64,000 nt of DNA from Flavobacterium sp. 83 (GTDB lineage: Bacteria; Bacteroidota; Bacteroidia; Flavobacteriales; Flavobacteriaceae). The translations under genes and the position numbers were made by a program. The DNA lies in the NCBI RefSeq assembly GCF_000744835.1, contig NZ_JQMS01000001.1, forward strand, positions 3,348,001-3,412,000. The letters are read 5' to 3'. Positions 45,548 through 54,800 of this stretch are shown here, piece after piece. The stretch's first letter is position 1. Each line of letters opens with the position of its first letter. The notes beneath the pieces are model-generated. The model made no database searches and was not told the origin of the DNA. It saw only the letters and a list, made by a program, of their open reading frames with translations.

Positions 45548-45941
45548 AAATTCTTAAAACGCTATTTATGATATAAATAGCAGATGAATTGCCGCAAAAA
45601 GGCATGAAGATTTTAAAACGCTTGTAGTAATAATTTGAAATGGAGCATTGAGCTACTGTTAAATACCAGTTGTCAAGTAAACTGTCTTTTCCAGCAAAAA
45701 ATTTATTCGAAACTCCATCTTTAATATCGTTACCGTTGGAGTATTCCTCATCCAAATCTAAATCAGTATACTCAATTATGGCACTACCTTGATTTCTATT
45801 TGTAAATTTTACTTGCTGGTTTTTTACAAGATTTGGAGTTGAAAAATCGCTTATGTGGCTATGATTTGTATCTGCATGAAGATAACTCCCTCCGCCTAGC
45901 AGATGGATACACAGATATACAAAAAATACAACTACTCTCAT
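45546..45941 (-). CDS. Small secreted or membrane-anchored orphan protein
   Basis: From the chosen start (45941) the protein has 131 residues and begins with a signal-like hydrophobic stretch (MRVVVFFVYLCIHLLGGGSY), followed by a His/Asp/Asn-rich middle including ADTNHSH and DLDLDEEYSNGND. The frame extends back to 46037, but that ATG touches the tandem-repeat array and the extra 32 residues have no signal character. A TACTTTTG promoter element ends 8 nt before the chosen ATG, so the transcript may be leaderless. The C-terminus has aromatic residues and several Cys. I do not recognise the family. It is transcribed in the same direction as the efflux operon, which begins 174 nt downstream. Confidence 0.55.
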   Translation of the reverse strand: MRVVVFFVYLCIHLLGGGSYLHADTNHSHISDFSTPNLVKNQQVKFTNRNQGSAIIEYTDLDLDEEYSNGNDIKDGVSNKFFAGKDSLLDNWYLTVAQCSISNYYYKRFKIFMPFCGNSSAIYIINSVLRI

Positions 45942-45949
45942 TTGGGAGC

Positions 45950-45957
45950 CAAAAGTA
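45950..45957 (-). promoter_or_regulatory. -7 element for the small orphan gene
   Basis: The minus strand reads TACTTTTG, a TAnnTTTG match, ending 8 nt before the ATG at 45941. The -33 element is not obvious. It supports the shorter start and a leaderless or near-leaderless mRNA. Confidence 0.45.
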
Positions 45958-46040
45958 ACAAAAGAATTCAAAAAATTGAAAGGAAAGGAAGAAATTGTGT
46001 TGGATTTAACAAGTGAAAATAACGAAAACGTTTTCATTAA

Positions 46041-46145
46041 TTAATCTGAAATAAATTAATCTGAAATAAATTAATCTGAAATAAATTAATCTGAAATAAA
46101 TTAATCTGAAATAAATTAATCTGAAATAAATTAATCTGAAATAAA
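46041..46145. repeat. Seven perfect copies of a 15-bp tandem repeat
   Basis: TTAATCTGAAATAAA is repeated seven times without a single mismatch over exactly 105 bp. Perfect identity suggests recent slippage expansion, so copy number may vary between strains. The array lies upstream of the small orphan gene and efflux operon. Confidence 0.95.
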
Positions 46146-46418
46146 TAATTGAGCATAAAACAGTTATTAAATTCAACCCTACTAAACTCTTCAGAACATA
46201 AAACTTCTTTTCAGGATTTTAAAAATACTTTGCTTATCCCTATTTTAAAAATAAGTTAGTTTATTCAAATCTTGGATAAAATGATTCGAAAAACACCTCA
46301 ATTAAGTTCCAAAACCATGATTATCAAGGTAATTTTATCAGAACAAATAATTAGCTAACCAAAATATTCATTAGTACTATCTCTTAAAAATATCCTAAAT
46401 ATTTTTTTATAAATAGAC

Positions 46419-46443
46419 ATATCGGGAATAATCGATATATTTG
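46419..46443 (+). promoter_or_regulatory. ArsR-type operator overlapping the -7 box
   Basis: ATATCG-N8-CGATAT (46419-46438) is a palindrome of the size used by ArsR proteins. It overlaps the -7 element TATATTTG (46436-46443). The ATG follows 4 nt later, so the transcript is probably leaderless, and repressor binding would block polymerase directly. Confidence 0.6.
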
Positions 46444-46447
46444 CATC

Positions 46448-46747
46448 ATGGAATCTATAGAATTATTTAAAGCATTATCAAACAAGTCCAGATTACAAAT
46501 GCTGGAATGGTTAAAAGAACCTGAAATAAATTTTCCTGAACAACTGGCAGCTGGTTTTGAGCATGGTGTTTGTGTAGGACAAATTCAGGCAAAAGCAGGA
46601 CTTACCCAATCGACGGTTTCAGAATATTTATCAATACTACAACGTGCGGGGTTCATAGAATCTACTCGTGTTGGCCAATGGACCTATTACAAGCGAAACG
46701 AAGAAGCATTTACAGCACTTAGCAAAATAATTGAATCTAATTTATAA
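46448..46747 (+). CDS. ArsR-family HTH transcriptional repressor
   Basis: A 99-residue single-domain winged-helix protein: FKALSNKSRLQMLEWLKEPE, then GVCVGQIQAKAGLTQSTVSEYLSILQ with the recognition helix, and GFIESTRVGQWTYYKRNE as the wing. It has a single Cys (Cys42), so a metal-thiolate site of the ArsR or SmtB type is not obvious; an organic ligand or redox signal is more likely. It is 5 nt upstream of the oxidoreductase gene and very probably controls it. An operator-like palindrome overlaps its own promoter. Confidence 0.87.
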   Translation: MESIELFKALSNKSRLQMLEWLKEPEINFPEQLAAGFEHGVCVGQIQAKAGLTQSTVSEYLSILQRAGFIESTRVGQWTYYKRNEEAFTALSKIIESNL

Positions 46748-46752
46748 ACAAT

Positions 46753-47859
46753 ATGAACACAAATAGTTTGTTTACGTCCTTCAACTTGAAGACGCTAAAT
46801 CTTAAAAATAGAATTGTAATGGCGCCTATGACGCGCTCTTTTTCTCCAAATGGAATCCCTACTGATGAAGTAGCAGCTTATTATCAAAAAAGAGCTGAAG
46901 GTGAAGTTGGCTTGATATTATCTGAAGGAACGGTTATCAATAGACCTTCGTCATCAAATGATGCTAATGTGCCCCATTTTTATGGGGACCAATCATTGGC
47001 AGGATGGAAACAAGTAATTGAAGGCGTGCATGCAGCAGGTGGACAAATGGGACCGCAGATATGGCATATGGGTATCATGGATAATCACCATTCAGGTTGG
47101 GTACCTCCAGTACCTTTTGAAGGACCATCAGGATTGAACAGGCCTGGTTTTAGCAATGGTACAACAATGACAACGACAGATATCGAGAATACCATTCTAG
47201 CTTTTGGAAAAGCTGCCGCTGATGCCAAAAGATTAGGTTTTGACTGTATCGAAATACATGGCGCCCATGATTATTTAATTGATCAGTTTTTCTGGGAAGC
47301 AACCAATCTTCGAACTGATAATTACGGAGGAAAAACATTGGCCGAACGTACTCGTTTTGCCGTTGAAGTAATTAAAGAAATAAGAAAACAAGTAGGCGAA
47401 GATTTTGCTGTGATTATGAGAATTTCTCAGTTCAAACCATCGGATTACAATTTTAAACTGGCAAAAACACCTCAAGAAATGGAAGCTTGGCTTAGTCCGT
47501 TGATTGATGCCGGTGTGGATATTTTACATTGCTCCCAACGCCGTTTTTGGGAACCTGAATTTGAAGATAATGATCTTAACTTTGCAGGATGGGCTAAAAA
47601 AATAACCGGTAAACCAACTATTACTGTAGGTTCTGTAGGGCTTTCTAGTGATTTCTTTGGTGCTTTTGCAGGGGAAAGTTCAATACCTACTTCCTTGGAT
47701 GAATTAACCCGACGTTTAGACAGAGGCGATTTTGACCTAGTAGCCGTGGGAAGACCACTTTTATCAGATCCGAATTGGGTTGCTAAAATAAAAGCTGGAA
47801 AAAACGACCAGCTAAAAGGGTTCAGCAAAGAAGCTTTGACCGAATTAATTTTGGAATAG
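46753..47859 (+). CDS. Old Yellow Enzyme family NAD(P)H:flavin oxidoreductase
   Basis: A 368-residue FMN-dependent ene-reductase of the NemA/OPR family. It starts with LKNRIVMAPMTRSFSPNGIP. The active-site region has IWHMGIMDNH, GFDCIEIHGAHDYLIDQFFW (the His of the HGAH motif contacts the substrate) and NYGGKTLAER, and the phosphate-binding end has TVGSVG and VAVGRPLLSDPNWV. Such enzymes reduce electrophilic alkenes, nitro compounds or quinones. The ArsR-type repressor just upstream suggests induction by a reactive electrophile. The protein is full length with no signal peptide. Confidence 0.92.
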   Translation: MNTNSLFTSFNLKTLNLKNRIVMAPMTRSFSPNGIPTDEVAAYYQKRAEGEVGLILSEGTVINRPSSSNDANVPHFYGDQSLAGWKQVIEGVHAAGGQMGPQIWHMGIMDNHHSGWVPPVPFEGPSGLNRPGFSNGTTMTTTDIENTILAFGKAAADAKRLGFDCIEIHGAHDYLIDQFFWEATNLRTDNYGGKTLAERTRFAVEVIKEIRKQVGEDFAVIMRISQFKPSDYNFKLAKTPQEMEAWLSPLIDAGVDILHCSQRRFWEPEFEDNDLNFAGWAKKITGKPTITVGSVGLSSDFFGAFAGESSIPTSLDELTRRLDRGDFDLVAVGRPLLSDPNWVAKIKAGKNDQLKGFSKEALTELILE

Positions 47860-48293
47860 TACTGCTTAAAAAAGCATTTTCTAGTGGGTCGCTATGTTAT
47901 TAAAAACTAAAAAGATAAGTAAGTAAACTGACTAAGAATGGCTCTATTGCAAATTAGTTCTTAAACTTTCAATAAAAATTTGGCTGAATTAAAAATTACG
48001 GATTTTGTTTGTGTAATTTAGACTGTTGACCTGGTTTTGATTATTAATTCATGTCATTGGGATTTCATATTCTAGTTGAAAGAATTAAAAAATTGAACTC
48101 TGATTGCCCCTTCCCTATTTTGCGTGAGTGATGGTAGTGGAGCTCTTTTTTTGAGAGTTTTTATCTCTCAAAAAAAAGCGGGAACACACAGCACGACCCG
48201 TAGTTTTTACGAAGGGGTACGCCCAAATAAAAAAGGTGTTATTATTAAGCAGCATAAAATTTATTTAACATAACAATTTTAAAATTTAATCGA
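47860..48293. other. Intergenic region with a structured repeat-like element
   Basis: 434 bp. The first part is A/T-rich and empty. The second half contains the GC-richer structured element at 48105-48225. The last 60 bp lead into the alcohol dehydrogenase gene without a clear promoter motif. Confidence 0.5.
48105..48225. repeat. Structured GC-richer intergenic element
   Basis: The segment from TGCCCCTTCCCTATTTTGCG to CGAAGGGGTACGCCC differs from its A/T-rich surroundings. It holds a central hairpin (CTTTTTTTGAGAG / CTCTCAAAAAAAAG), CGTAGTTTTTACG, and end segments CCCCTTCC and GAAGGGG that pair over the whole length. From memory, similar blocks with variable central hairpins recur in flavobacterial intergenic regions; I cannot verify copy number here. 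It may be a dispersed REP-like repeat or a terminator-like RNA element. Confidence 0.5.
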
Positions 48294-49352
48294 ATGGAAA
48301 CAACAAATGTAAAAGCTTACGGTACAGTGGCGGCAGATGTCCCTTTAAAACAAATGAATATCGAGCGCAGAAACATTACTACGAAAGATATTGAAATCGA
48401 AATTTTATATTGTGGTGTTTGTCACTCTGATTTACACACTGCCAGAAATGACTGGGGATTCACGACTTATCCCGTGGTTCCTGGTCATGAAATTGTGGGA
48501 AAAGTGACCCAAGTAGGAAGCGATGTTACAAAACTAAAAGTAGGTGATTTTGCTGCAGTTGGTTGTTTGGTAGATTCTTGCCAAACTTGCGATAACTGTA
48601 AAAAAGACTTGGAACAATATTGTACAACCGGGTGGATAGGTACTTATGGTAGTCCTGACAAACACTTAGGCGGAATGACTCTTGGTGGCTATTCGGAAAA
48701 AATTGTGGTCGATGAACACTTCGTTTTAAAAGTGCCTGCTAATCTTGATTTGGCTGCTACAGCGCCTTTATTATGTGCAGGAATTACCACTTGGTCACCA
48801 CTTCGCCACTGGAAAGTTGGTAAAGGGAGTAAAGTTGCCGTTGTAGGTTTAGGTGGATTAGGACACATGGCCATAAAACTAGCCAAAGGTTTAGGTGCTG
48901 AAGTTACTCTTTTCTCCAGATCAATTGATAAAGAAAAAGATGCGTTGGAATTGGGCGCCGATGCTGTTGTAATTTCAACAGATGAAAATCACATGAATGC
49001 TGTAAACGGAAAATTTGATTTAATTATTGATACCGTTCCTTATGTTCATGATGTAAATCCTTATGTAGGGACTTTGAATACTAACGGAACTTTAGTTTTA
49101 GTAGGATATTTGGGTGGTTTAGAACCAATTTTAAATACTGTTCCGATGATAATGGGAAGGAAATCAGTTGCTGGTTCATTAATTGGTGGAATTGCCGAAA
49201 CGCAGGAAATGTTAGATTTTTGTGGTGAACATAATATTGTATCCGAAATTGAAGTAATTAAAATACAAGATATCAATGAAGCTTATGAAAGAATGCTAAA
49301 AAGTGATGTTCGGTACCGTTTTGTAATCGATATGGCATCGCTTAAAAGCTAA
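48294..49352 (+). CDS. Zinc-dependent NAD(P) alcohol dehydrogenase (YahK/CAD family)
   Basis: A 352-residue medium-chain dehydrogenase. The catalytic zinc site is Cys and His in CGVCHSD and GHEIVG with a later Cys; the structural zinc is held by Cys residues in CLVDSCQTCDNCKKDLEQYC. The Rossmann motif is GLGGLGHMAIKLAKGLGAEV, and SRSIDKEKDALELGAD is typical of the NADP-dependent cinnamyl-alcohol or YahK-type aldehyde reductases. It would reduce a broad range of aldehydes. It forms a likely operon with the cupin gene 6 nt downstream. Confidence 0.93.
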   Translation: METTNVKAYGTVAADVPLKQMNIERRNITTKDIEIEILYCGVCHSDLHTARNDWGFTTYPVVPGHEIVGKVTQVGSDVTKLKVGDFAAVGCLVDSCQTCDNCKKDLEQYCTTGWIGTYGSPDKHLGGMTLGGYSEKIVVDEHFVLKVPANLDLAATAPLLCAGITTWSPLRHWKVGKGSKVAVVGLGGLGHMAIKLAKGLGAEVTLFSRSIDKEKDALELGADAVVISTDENHMNAVNGKFDLIIDTVPYVHDVNPYVGTLNTNGTLVLVGYLGGLEPILNTVPMIMGRKSVAGSLIGGIAETQEMLDFCGEHNIVSEIEVIKIQDINEAYERMLKSDVRYRFVIDMASLKS

Positions 49353-49358
49353 AAAAAT

Positions 49359-49775
49359 ATGAACACAACAGCTAAAAACGAACAGAATACCATTTTCTCA
49401 CAAGGCGATAAAGCAAATCCTGATTATTTTACTGGAAATGCTTGGCTAAATTTATTAGTGAATGAAAGTGAGTTTAATAGTGTAATTGGCAATGTAACTT
49501 TTGAAGCGGGAGCCAGAAACAACTGGCATACTCATCCGGGAGGCCAAATCCTAATTGTAACCGATGGAACTGGCTACTATCAGGAAAAAGACAAGCCAAT
49601 TCAATTGATTCAAAGGGGTGATGTTGTAAAAATTCCGGCTGATGTAAAACATTGGCATGGTGCTTCAGTTGATAGTCCTTTGACTCATATAGCCATTACC
49701 GCCAGTACTCCAAAAGGAGCTGTAGACTGGCTAGAAAGAGTAACTGATGAAGAATACAATAGTTATAAAGAGTAA
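49359..49775 (+). CDS. Cupin-domain protein
   Basis: A 138-residue single-domain cupin. The first cupin motif is NWHTHPGGQILIVTDGTGYY near residues 52-71, and the second is VKIPADVKHWHGASVDSPLT near 90-109, giving the usual His and Glu/Gln metal ligands. Related proteins are often annotated as carboxymuconolactone-decarboxylase-associated cupins or quercetin-type cupins and accompany alcohol dehydrogenases in stress-type operons. The actual substrate is unknown. It is cotranscribed with the upstream dehydrogenase and followed by a strong terminator. Confidence 0.87.
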   Translation: MNTTAKNEQNTIFSQGDKANPDYFTGNAWLNLLVNESEFNSVIGNVTFEAGARNNWHTHPGGQILIVTDGTGYYQEKDKPIQLIQRGDVVKIPADVKHWHGASVDSPLTHIAITASTPKGAVDWLERVTDEEYNSYKE

Positions 49776-49843
49776 AATCATCTTAAAAAAAAGGTGTTTA
49801 ATTTCAATCCAATTGATTTCATAATTTATTTTCAATTAAAAAT

Positions 49844-49877
49844 AAAACCCTGTAAATTATATAATTTACAGGGTTTT
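49844..49877. terminator. Intrinsic terminator, symmetric
   Basis: AAAACCCTGTAAATTAT is followed directly by its reverse complement, a 34-bp perfect palindrome with A and T tracts. It ends the dehydrogenase-cupin operon and separates it from the sialic-acid locus. Confidence 0.9.
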
Positions 49878-49991
49878 TAGTTTTTACTAATTCCATTTTT
49901 ACTCTATGGAAATCAAAATTAAACCCAACTTCTTAGATACTAATTATTCTAAACAGATTACCTATTTAATACTGAAATAGGATTTAAGTCA

Positions 49992-50019
49992 TTGTGTAAA
50001 AGAAATTATAGTAAGTTTG
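49992..50019 (+). promoter_or_regulatory. Promoter of the ROK regulator gene
   Basis: TTG at 49992-49994 and TAAGTTTG at 50012-50019, spaced 17 nt, fit the Bacteroidota promoter pattern. The start codon is 38 bp downstream. Confidence 0.65.
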
Positions 50020-50057
50020 TAAATGAATCCCATTGATTTTTTTTTAAAGCAACAATA

Positions 50058-51290
50058 ATGAGTTTAAAAGATTTATTAGACAATAGTAAAGACAAAAGCC
50101 TTTCTGGGCAAAAGTGGCATATGCTAAGACAAGCAATCGTAAAACGATTATTGTCTGCCGGTAATGCTACAATAGCAGAATTAAGTTCTGAACTACAATC
50201 TAGTGTCCCAACGGTAACCAAAGCCGTTAACGAATTATTACCGGAAGGCTATGTGGTAGATCTGGGGAAAATCACCAATAGTGGAGGAAGACGACCTTCA
50301 CTGTATAGTATCAATCCAACTTGTGCTTACTTTTTAGGTGTCGAAGTCAGTATTGCTAATATGTCTATTGGCTTACAAAACATTAAAAACGAATTTGTCA
50401 GTATTGAATTAGGAACTTCCTTTATTTTAGAAAACACACAAGAATCACTTTTGGAATTTTGTAATCTTATCAATTCATTTATAGAAGACAGCTCTGTCGA
50501 AAAAAAGATGATTGTGGGTGTTTGCATCAACTTTTCAGGTCGTATTAATTCGATGGAAGGATTTAGTTACAATTATTTCTTTAGCGAAAACAGACCTTTA
50601 ACAGAAATTATTTCAGAACAATTGGACATGCCAGTTCATTTGGAAAATGATACCAGAGCCATGACTTTTGGCGAATATTCTGAAGGAGTGGTTGATGACG
50701 AACAGAATATAATATTTCTTAATTACAGTTGGGGTGTGGCTATAGGAATGATTACTGACGGTAAACTATATTATGGAAAATCTGGCTACTCCGGAGAATT
50801 TGGCCACAGTACTATCTTTGATAACGGAATTATGTGTCAGTGTGGTAAACTTGGATGTCTGGAAACTGAAATTTCAGGCTGGTCCTTAGTAAACCAATTC
50901 AAGGCAGCTCTAAAAGAAGGAAAACAATCAAAAGTAGTTCTTGATGAAAGTTCACCTGCTTTACAACACCATGCTATTATTTCTGGAGCTTTTAATTTAG
51001 AAGATACATTGTGTGTCGATTTAGTGACAAAACAGAGCGAGAAAATGGGACGCTATTTGTCTATTCTACTCAATATCTTTAATCCTGATTTATTGGTAAT
51101 TGGTGGTGATTTTGCACAATTAGGTGATTATACTCTTTTGCCTATTCAATCCGCATTAAAAAAATACTCTTTAGGTTTAGTCAACCGGGATATGAAACTT
51201 AAAAAATCGACTTTAGGTCGTCGCGCTGGCGTTATTGGAGCTTGTTGTGTAATAAAAGAAAAGATGTTATCCCCATTCATAAATAACTAA
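50058..51290 (+). CDS. ROK-family transcriptional regulator (NagC/Mlc-like)
   Basis: A 410-residue regulator. The N-terminal winged helix covers about residues 15-80 (IVKRLLSAGNATIAELSSEL, VPTVTKAVNELLPEGYV). The ROK domain follows with FLGVEVSIANM, the sugar-contact segment LENDTRAMTFGEYSEG, GYSGEFGHSTIF and the zinc motif CQCGKLGCLE (about 255-264). NagC and Mlc respond to GlcNAc-6-P or PTS state; here the neighbours suggest ManNAc, GlcNAc or a phosphorylated form as effector. It is transcribed separately, 549 bp before susC, and is the likely regulator of the whole sialic-acid locus. It is not a kinase, since an HTH domain is present. Confidence 0.9.
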   Translation: MSLKDLLDNSKDKSLSGQKWHMLRQAIVKRLLSAGNATIAELSSELQSSVPTVTKAVNELLPEGYVVDLGKITNSGGRRPSLYSINPTCAYFLGVEVSIANMSIGLQNIKNEFVSIELGTSFILENTQESLLEFCNLINSFIEDSSVEKKMIVGVCINFSGRINSMEGFSYNYFFSENRPLTEIISEQLDMPVHLENDTRAMTFGEYSEGVVDDEQNIIFLNYSWGVAIGMITDGKLYYGKSGYSGEFGHSTIFDNGIMCQCGKLGCLETEISGWSLVNQFKAALKEGKQSKVVLDESSPALQHHAIISGAFNLEDTLCVDLVTKQSEKMGRYLSILLNIFNPDLLVIGGDFAQLGDYTLLPIQSALKKYSLGLVNRDMKLKKSTLGRRAGVIGACCVIKEKMLSPFINN

Positions 51291-51334
51291 AATTACTTCT
51301 AAATTTTAGTTATTAAAATAATTTAATAATTGTA

Positions 51335-51364
51335 TTGCATTTATTAAATTTATTTATATATTTA
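51335..51364 (+). promoter_or_regulatory. Promoter candidate of the susC operon
   Basis: TTG at 51335-51337 and TATATTTA at 51357-51364, spaced 19 nt. The -7 box matches TAnnTTTG except for the last base. Confidence 0.4.
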
Positions 51365-51724
51365 CACCGTGATAATAAATAACGCGGAAATAATTCTATT
51401 TTAAAATTGTTTTTTTACGCTAATTTTCTACTTTCTCGTTTACAAGAAATCAAGAAAAAGCTTTAGTTCAAAACAAAACTCTGTACAAAATTACTGTTAC
51501 AAAAAAGAGATTTATCATTTAAGATTACTGATCGCTCACGAATTTTCACTGTGCTATTTTCTATTGAAATGATTTTTTCTACTAGTTAAGATTGCCTATA
51601 AAAACTAAAGTAAAAGTTCATATTCTTAAAATACAAAGAACGATTTTAAGATTGCTAACATAAAAAAATAACAAAATTGGGAATGCCCTTTTTTACAAAA
51701 TATTCATTTGTTATCCATAAAAAA

Positions 51725-51772
51725 AGCCAGCACATGCTGGAAACATTGCTGGCTGGTTCTTCATAAAAGAAC
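51725..51772. promoter_or_regulatory. Alternative hairpins in the susC leader
   Basis: AGCCAGCA (51725-51732) can pair with TGCTGGCT (51747-51754) or locally with the nearer GCTGG at 51736-51740; the two structures exclude each other. A second hairpin GTTCTT/AAGAAC (51756-51772) follows. Read on the minus strand, the larger hairpin is followed by TTTTTTT and looks like an intrinsic terminator. Confidence 0.5.
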
Positions 51773-51839
51773 TGTGGTTGGAAAACAAATAAATAAACCA
51801 AGAAGGAAGAATTATTATTAACCTAACCATTACAAAAGT

Positions 51840-54800
51840 ATGTATTTATTACCAAAAAGCAAGCCGAAAAATTATTGGCTGACCCCTAACTTCGGGAAAG
51901 CTATGAAATTAACATCCTTATTTCTAGTAGCTTTTACCGTACAAGCATCAGCTTCAGTATCGACACCGACGGTTCTTTTTTTAGAAAAAAATGTTACCGT
52001 TGCAAAAGAAACAATCAAATTAGGCCTAATCCAAAAGAAAATTACAGGAAAGGTAACCAATGAAAAAGGAGAATCTTTACCTGGAGTAAATATTATTGCC
52101 AAAGGCACTACTATTTCAACACAGACCGATTTTGACGGAAATTTTACATTTGAAGTACCAGACAATATTACAACATTAGTTGTTTCTTACATAGGTCTTC
52201 AAGAGCAAGAAGTAACGATTGGAAATGCACCACTTACTATAGTTTTAAAAGAGGTGGGACAACAAATGAATGAAGTTATTGTAGTAGGTTATGGTTCGCA
52301 AAATAGAAGAACCTTAAGTACTTCAGTTTCTAAATTAGACAAAAAAGTGTTAGAAAATGTTCCTTACTCAAACGTAACTCAAGCATTACAAGGAAACGTA
52401 ACTGGTTTAGTGGTACGTACCGCATCAGGACAACCTGGTAAAGCATCTAATATTTTAGTACGTGGAGGTACTTCTATTGATAATCCAGCAGGTGCAACTC
52501 CTATGTATATTGTTGACGGAGTTATTCGTACCCAAATTGATGATATTAACTCTGCTGACATTGCTTCATTACAGGTGTTAAAAGATGCCGCTGCAACATC
52601 AATCTATGGAGCCCGTGCTTCTAATGGTGTAATTATTATTACAACATCAACCGGTAAAGCAGGTAAAACTAAAATCACTTATAATGTATCTACTCAAAAT
52701 AGCCGAGTAGGCAAGAAATATGATTTCTTAGACGGAGGAGACTACATTAGACTGCAACGTTTAGGTTTGTATAATGCTGCCGAAATCGCCGGACTTTCAA
52801 CAACAACCGGTATTGCAAGATTAGGACAATTAACAGGAGCTACTCCTGCCGGTACTGGAAATAATTTATTGAATAACACGCCTTTTGCTACCTTATTGAA
52901 ATCAAATTTGGACGCACCCACTATTCAAGGTTTACAAGCTAAAGGTTGGCAAGAAATAGCAGATCCTCTAAATGCTAACAATACTATTATGTATAAAAGC
53001 ACGAATTGGAATGACATTTTATTTCAAAATGCAATCACACAAAATCATACTTTAGGTTTTAGCGGTGGTGGTGATGCCGGTACTTTCGATTTAAGCTTAG
53101 GGTATCTAAAAGGAGATGGTGTTACTATATTTACTGGATACCAACGTTTTACAAGTAAATTAAATGCTTCTTTGAAATTAGCGGATAACTTTACTATAAA
53201 TGGTAGAGTATTATACTCAAAATCAAGTAACAATCAAGTAGTAGCCAATAGTGTTGTTTTCAACAGATATTTAGGAAACTCCCCTACTACAAAATTATAT
53301 TTAGAAGATGGTACTTTGGCTCCAGGCCAAAATAACATCAACGGAAATCCATTATACCAAATGGGCAAAGTAAAAGGAATTAATGAAAACAATAAATTGC
53401 AGATGGGTGTTGATGGTGATTTAAAACTTACTAAAGACTTAACTTTTACACCTTCATTGTCACTTTATAACGAAAGTGAAAATGATAATACTTTTCAACA
53501 GGCATTTTTAAGTGGTAGCAATGGTTTAGTTGATAATACGCGTACTGCTACCAGATTAAGCAATCAAATCGCTCAGTTACAATACGAAGGGGTTTTTACT
53601 TATGCTAAATCTTTGGATAATGTAGGTGATTTTCAAGCAAAATTAGGAGCGTCTAAATTCGACAGAACCATAAAAGCATTCAATGCTTCCGGGAAAGGAA
53701 GTCCTTCTGATCTTGCTCAAACGTTGGATTCATCGCCAATACCGGTTTCTGTATACAGCAACAATACCAGATTAGTGTTGAACAGTGTTTTTGGTCGTGT
53801 GAATTACGATTACAAAAGCAGGTATTTTGCAACAGCTTCTTTCCGTTATGATGGCTCTTCCAGTTTAGGTCCGGATAATAAATATGGTTTTTTTCCAGGA
53901 TTATCTGTAGGTTGGAATGCACATGAAGAGAAGTTTTGGAAAGTAATGCCAGAAGTTGTTTCCTCTTTCAAACTACGTGGAAGTTATGGGGTAAACGGTA
54001 ACTTAGGTACTTTAGGCGATTTCCAATCAGGTGGATTATATTCAGGTACAACAAACGGATTTGCTAATAGTTACAACGGTCAATCTGCAATTGTAAATTC
54101 ACAAATTGCAAACCCAGGTTTGAAATGGGAACAATCACAAACTATAAATGGAGGTTTTGATTTAGGTTTTAATCATGATAAAATTAGAGTAATTGGAGAC
54201 TTTTATAACAAATTAACTTCTGATTTATTAACGAATTTAACGCTTCCTTCCAATAGTGGTTTCTCTACTGTTCTAACAAACTTAGGAGGATTAAGAAGCA
54301 AAGGTTTTGAATTAGAATTGAATGCCAATGTGTACAATCAAAATGATTTAAAAATTAATGTGGGTGCTAATGTTTCACACAATACTAACGTAATTGAGAA
54401 ACTTCCTTTCAATGGAAATGCTAACAATAGAATTGGTGGAACTGAAATTTGGGATAAAGCAAGCGGTTCTTACAAATATGTAGGTGGTTTACAGGAAGGT
54501 CAAAAAATTGGTGATTTTTATGCTCACAAACAATTATATATCCTTTCTACACAAGCACAAGCAGATGCTTATAACGCAACTACACATGATACTTATGTAA
54601 CTAAAACAGCTGCAGCCGGTGGTAATCCAACTGGTAAGAAATTTGCTGGAGATGCAGTATTTGAAGATACAGATGCAAATGGCATTATTGATAGCAAAGA
54701 CAGAACTTTTATGGGTAATATGTTCCCTAAATTTGTGGGTGGTTTCAATTTTAATGCGGACTATAAAGGATTCTCATTAACCGTAAGAACAGATTACTCT

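Larger units (their letters stand above)
46038..46447. other. Intergenic region with a tandem-repeat array
   Basis: 410 bp between the orphan gene (minus) and the ArsR gene (plus). It holds the 7 x 15 bp array, then about 270 bp of A/T-rich spacer, then the ArsR promoter and operator. Confidence 0.5.
51291..51839. other. Long 5' region of the sialic-acid uptake operon
   Basis: 549 bp without a gene. It holds a promoter candidate near 51335-51364 and hairpins at 51725-51772. If the promoter is right, the susC mRNA has a leader of about 470 nt, long enough for regulation by structure. Confidence 0.5.

Noticed and set aside
45942..46037. N-terminal extension of the small orphan protein
   Set aside because: It starts at the edge of the repeat array, lacks signal-peptide character, and lies upstream of a promoter-like box that precedes the chosen start.
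46041..46145. CRISPR-like array
   Set aside because: The 15-bp units are contiguous with no spacers and no cas genes nearby, so this is a simple tandem repeat.
47472..47828. A 118-codon minus-strand frame
   Set aside because: It is a shadow of the Old Yellow Enzyme gene and lacks any family pattern.
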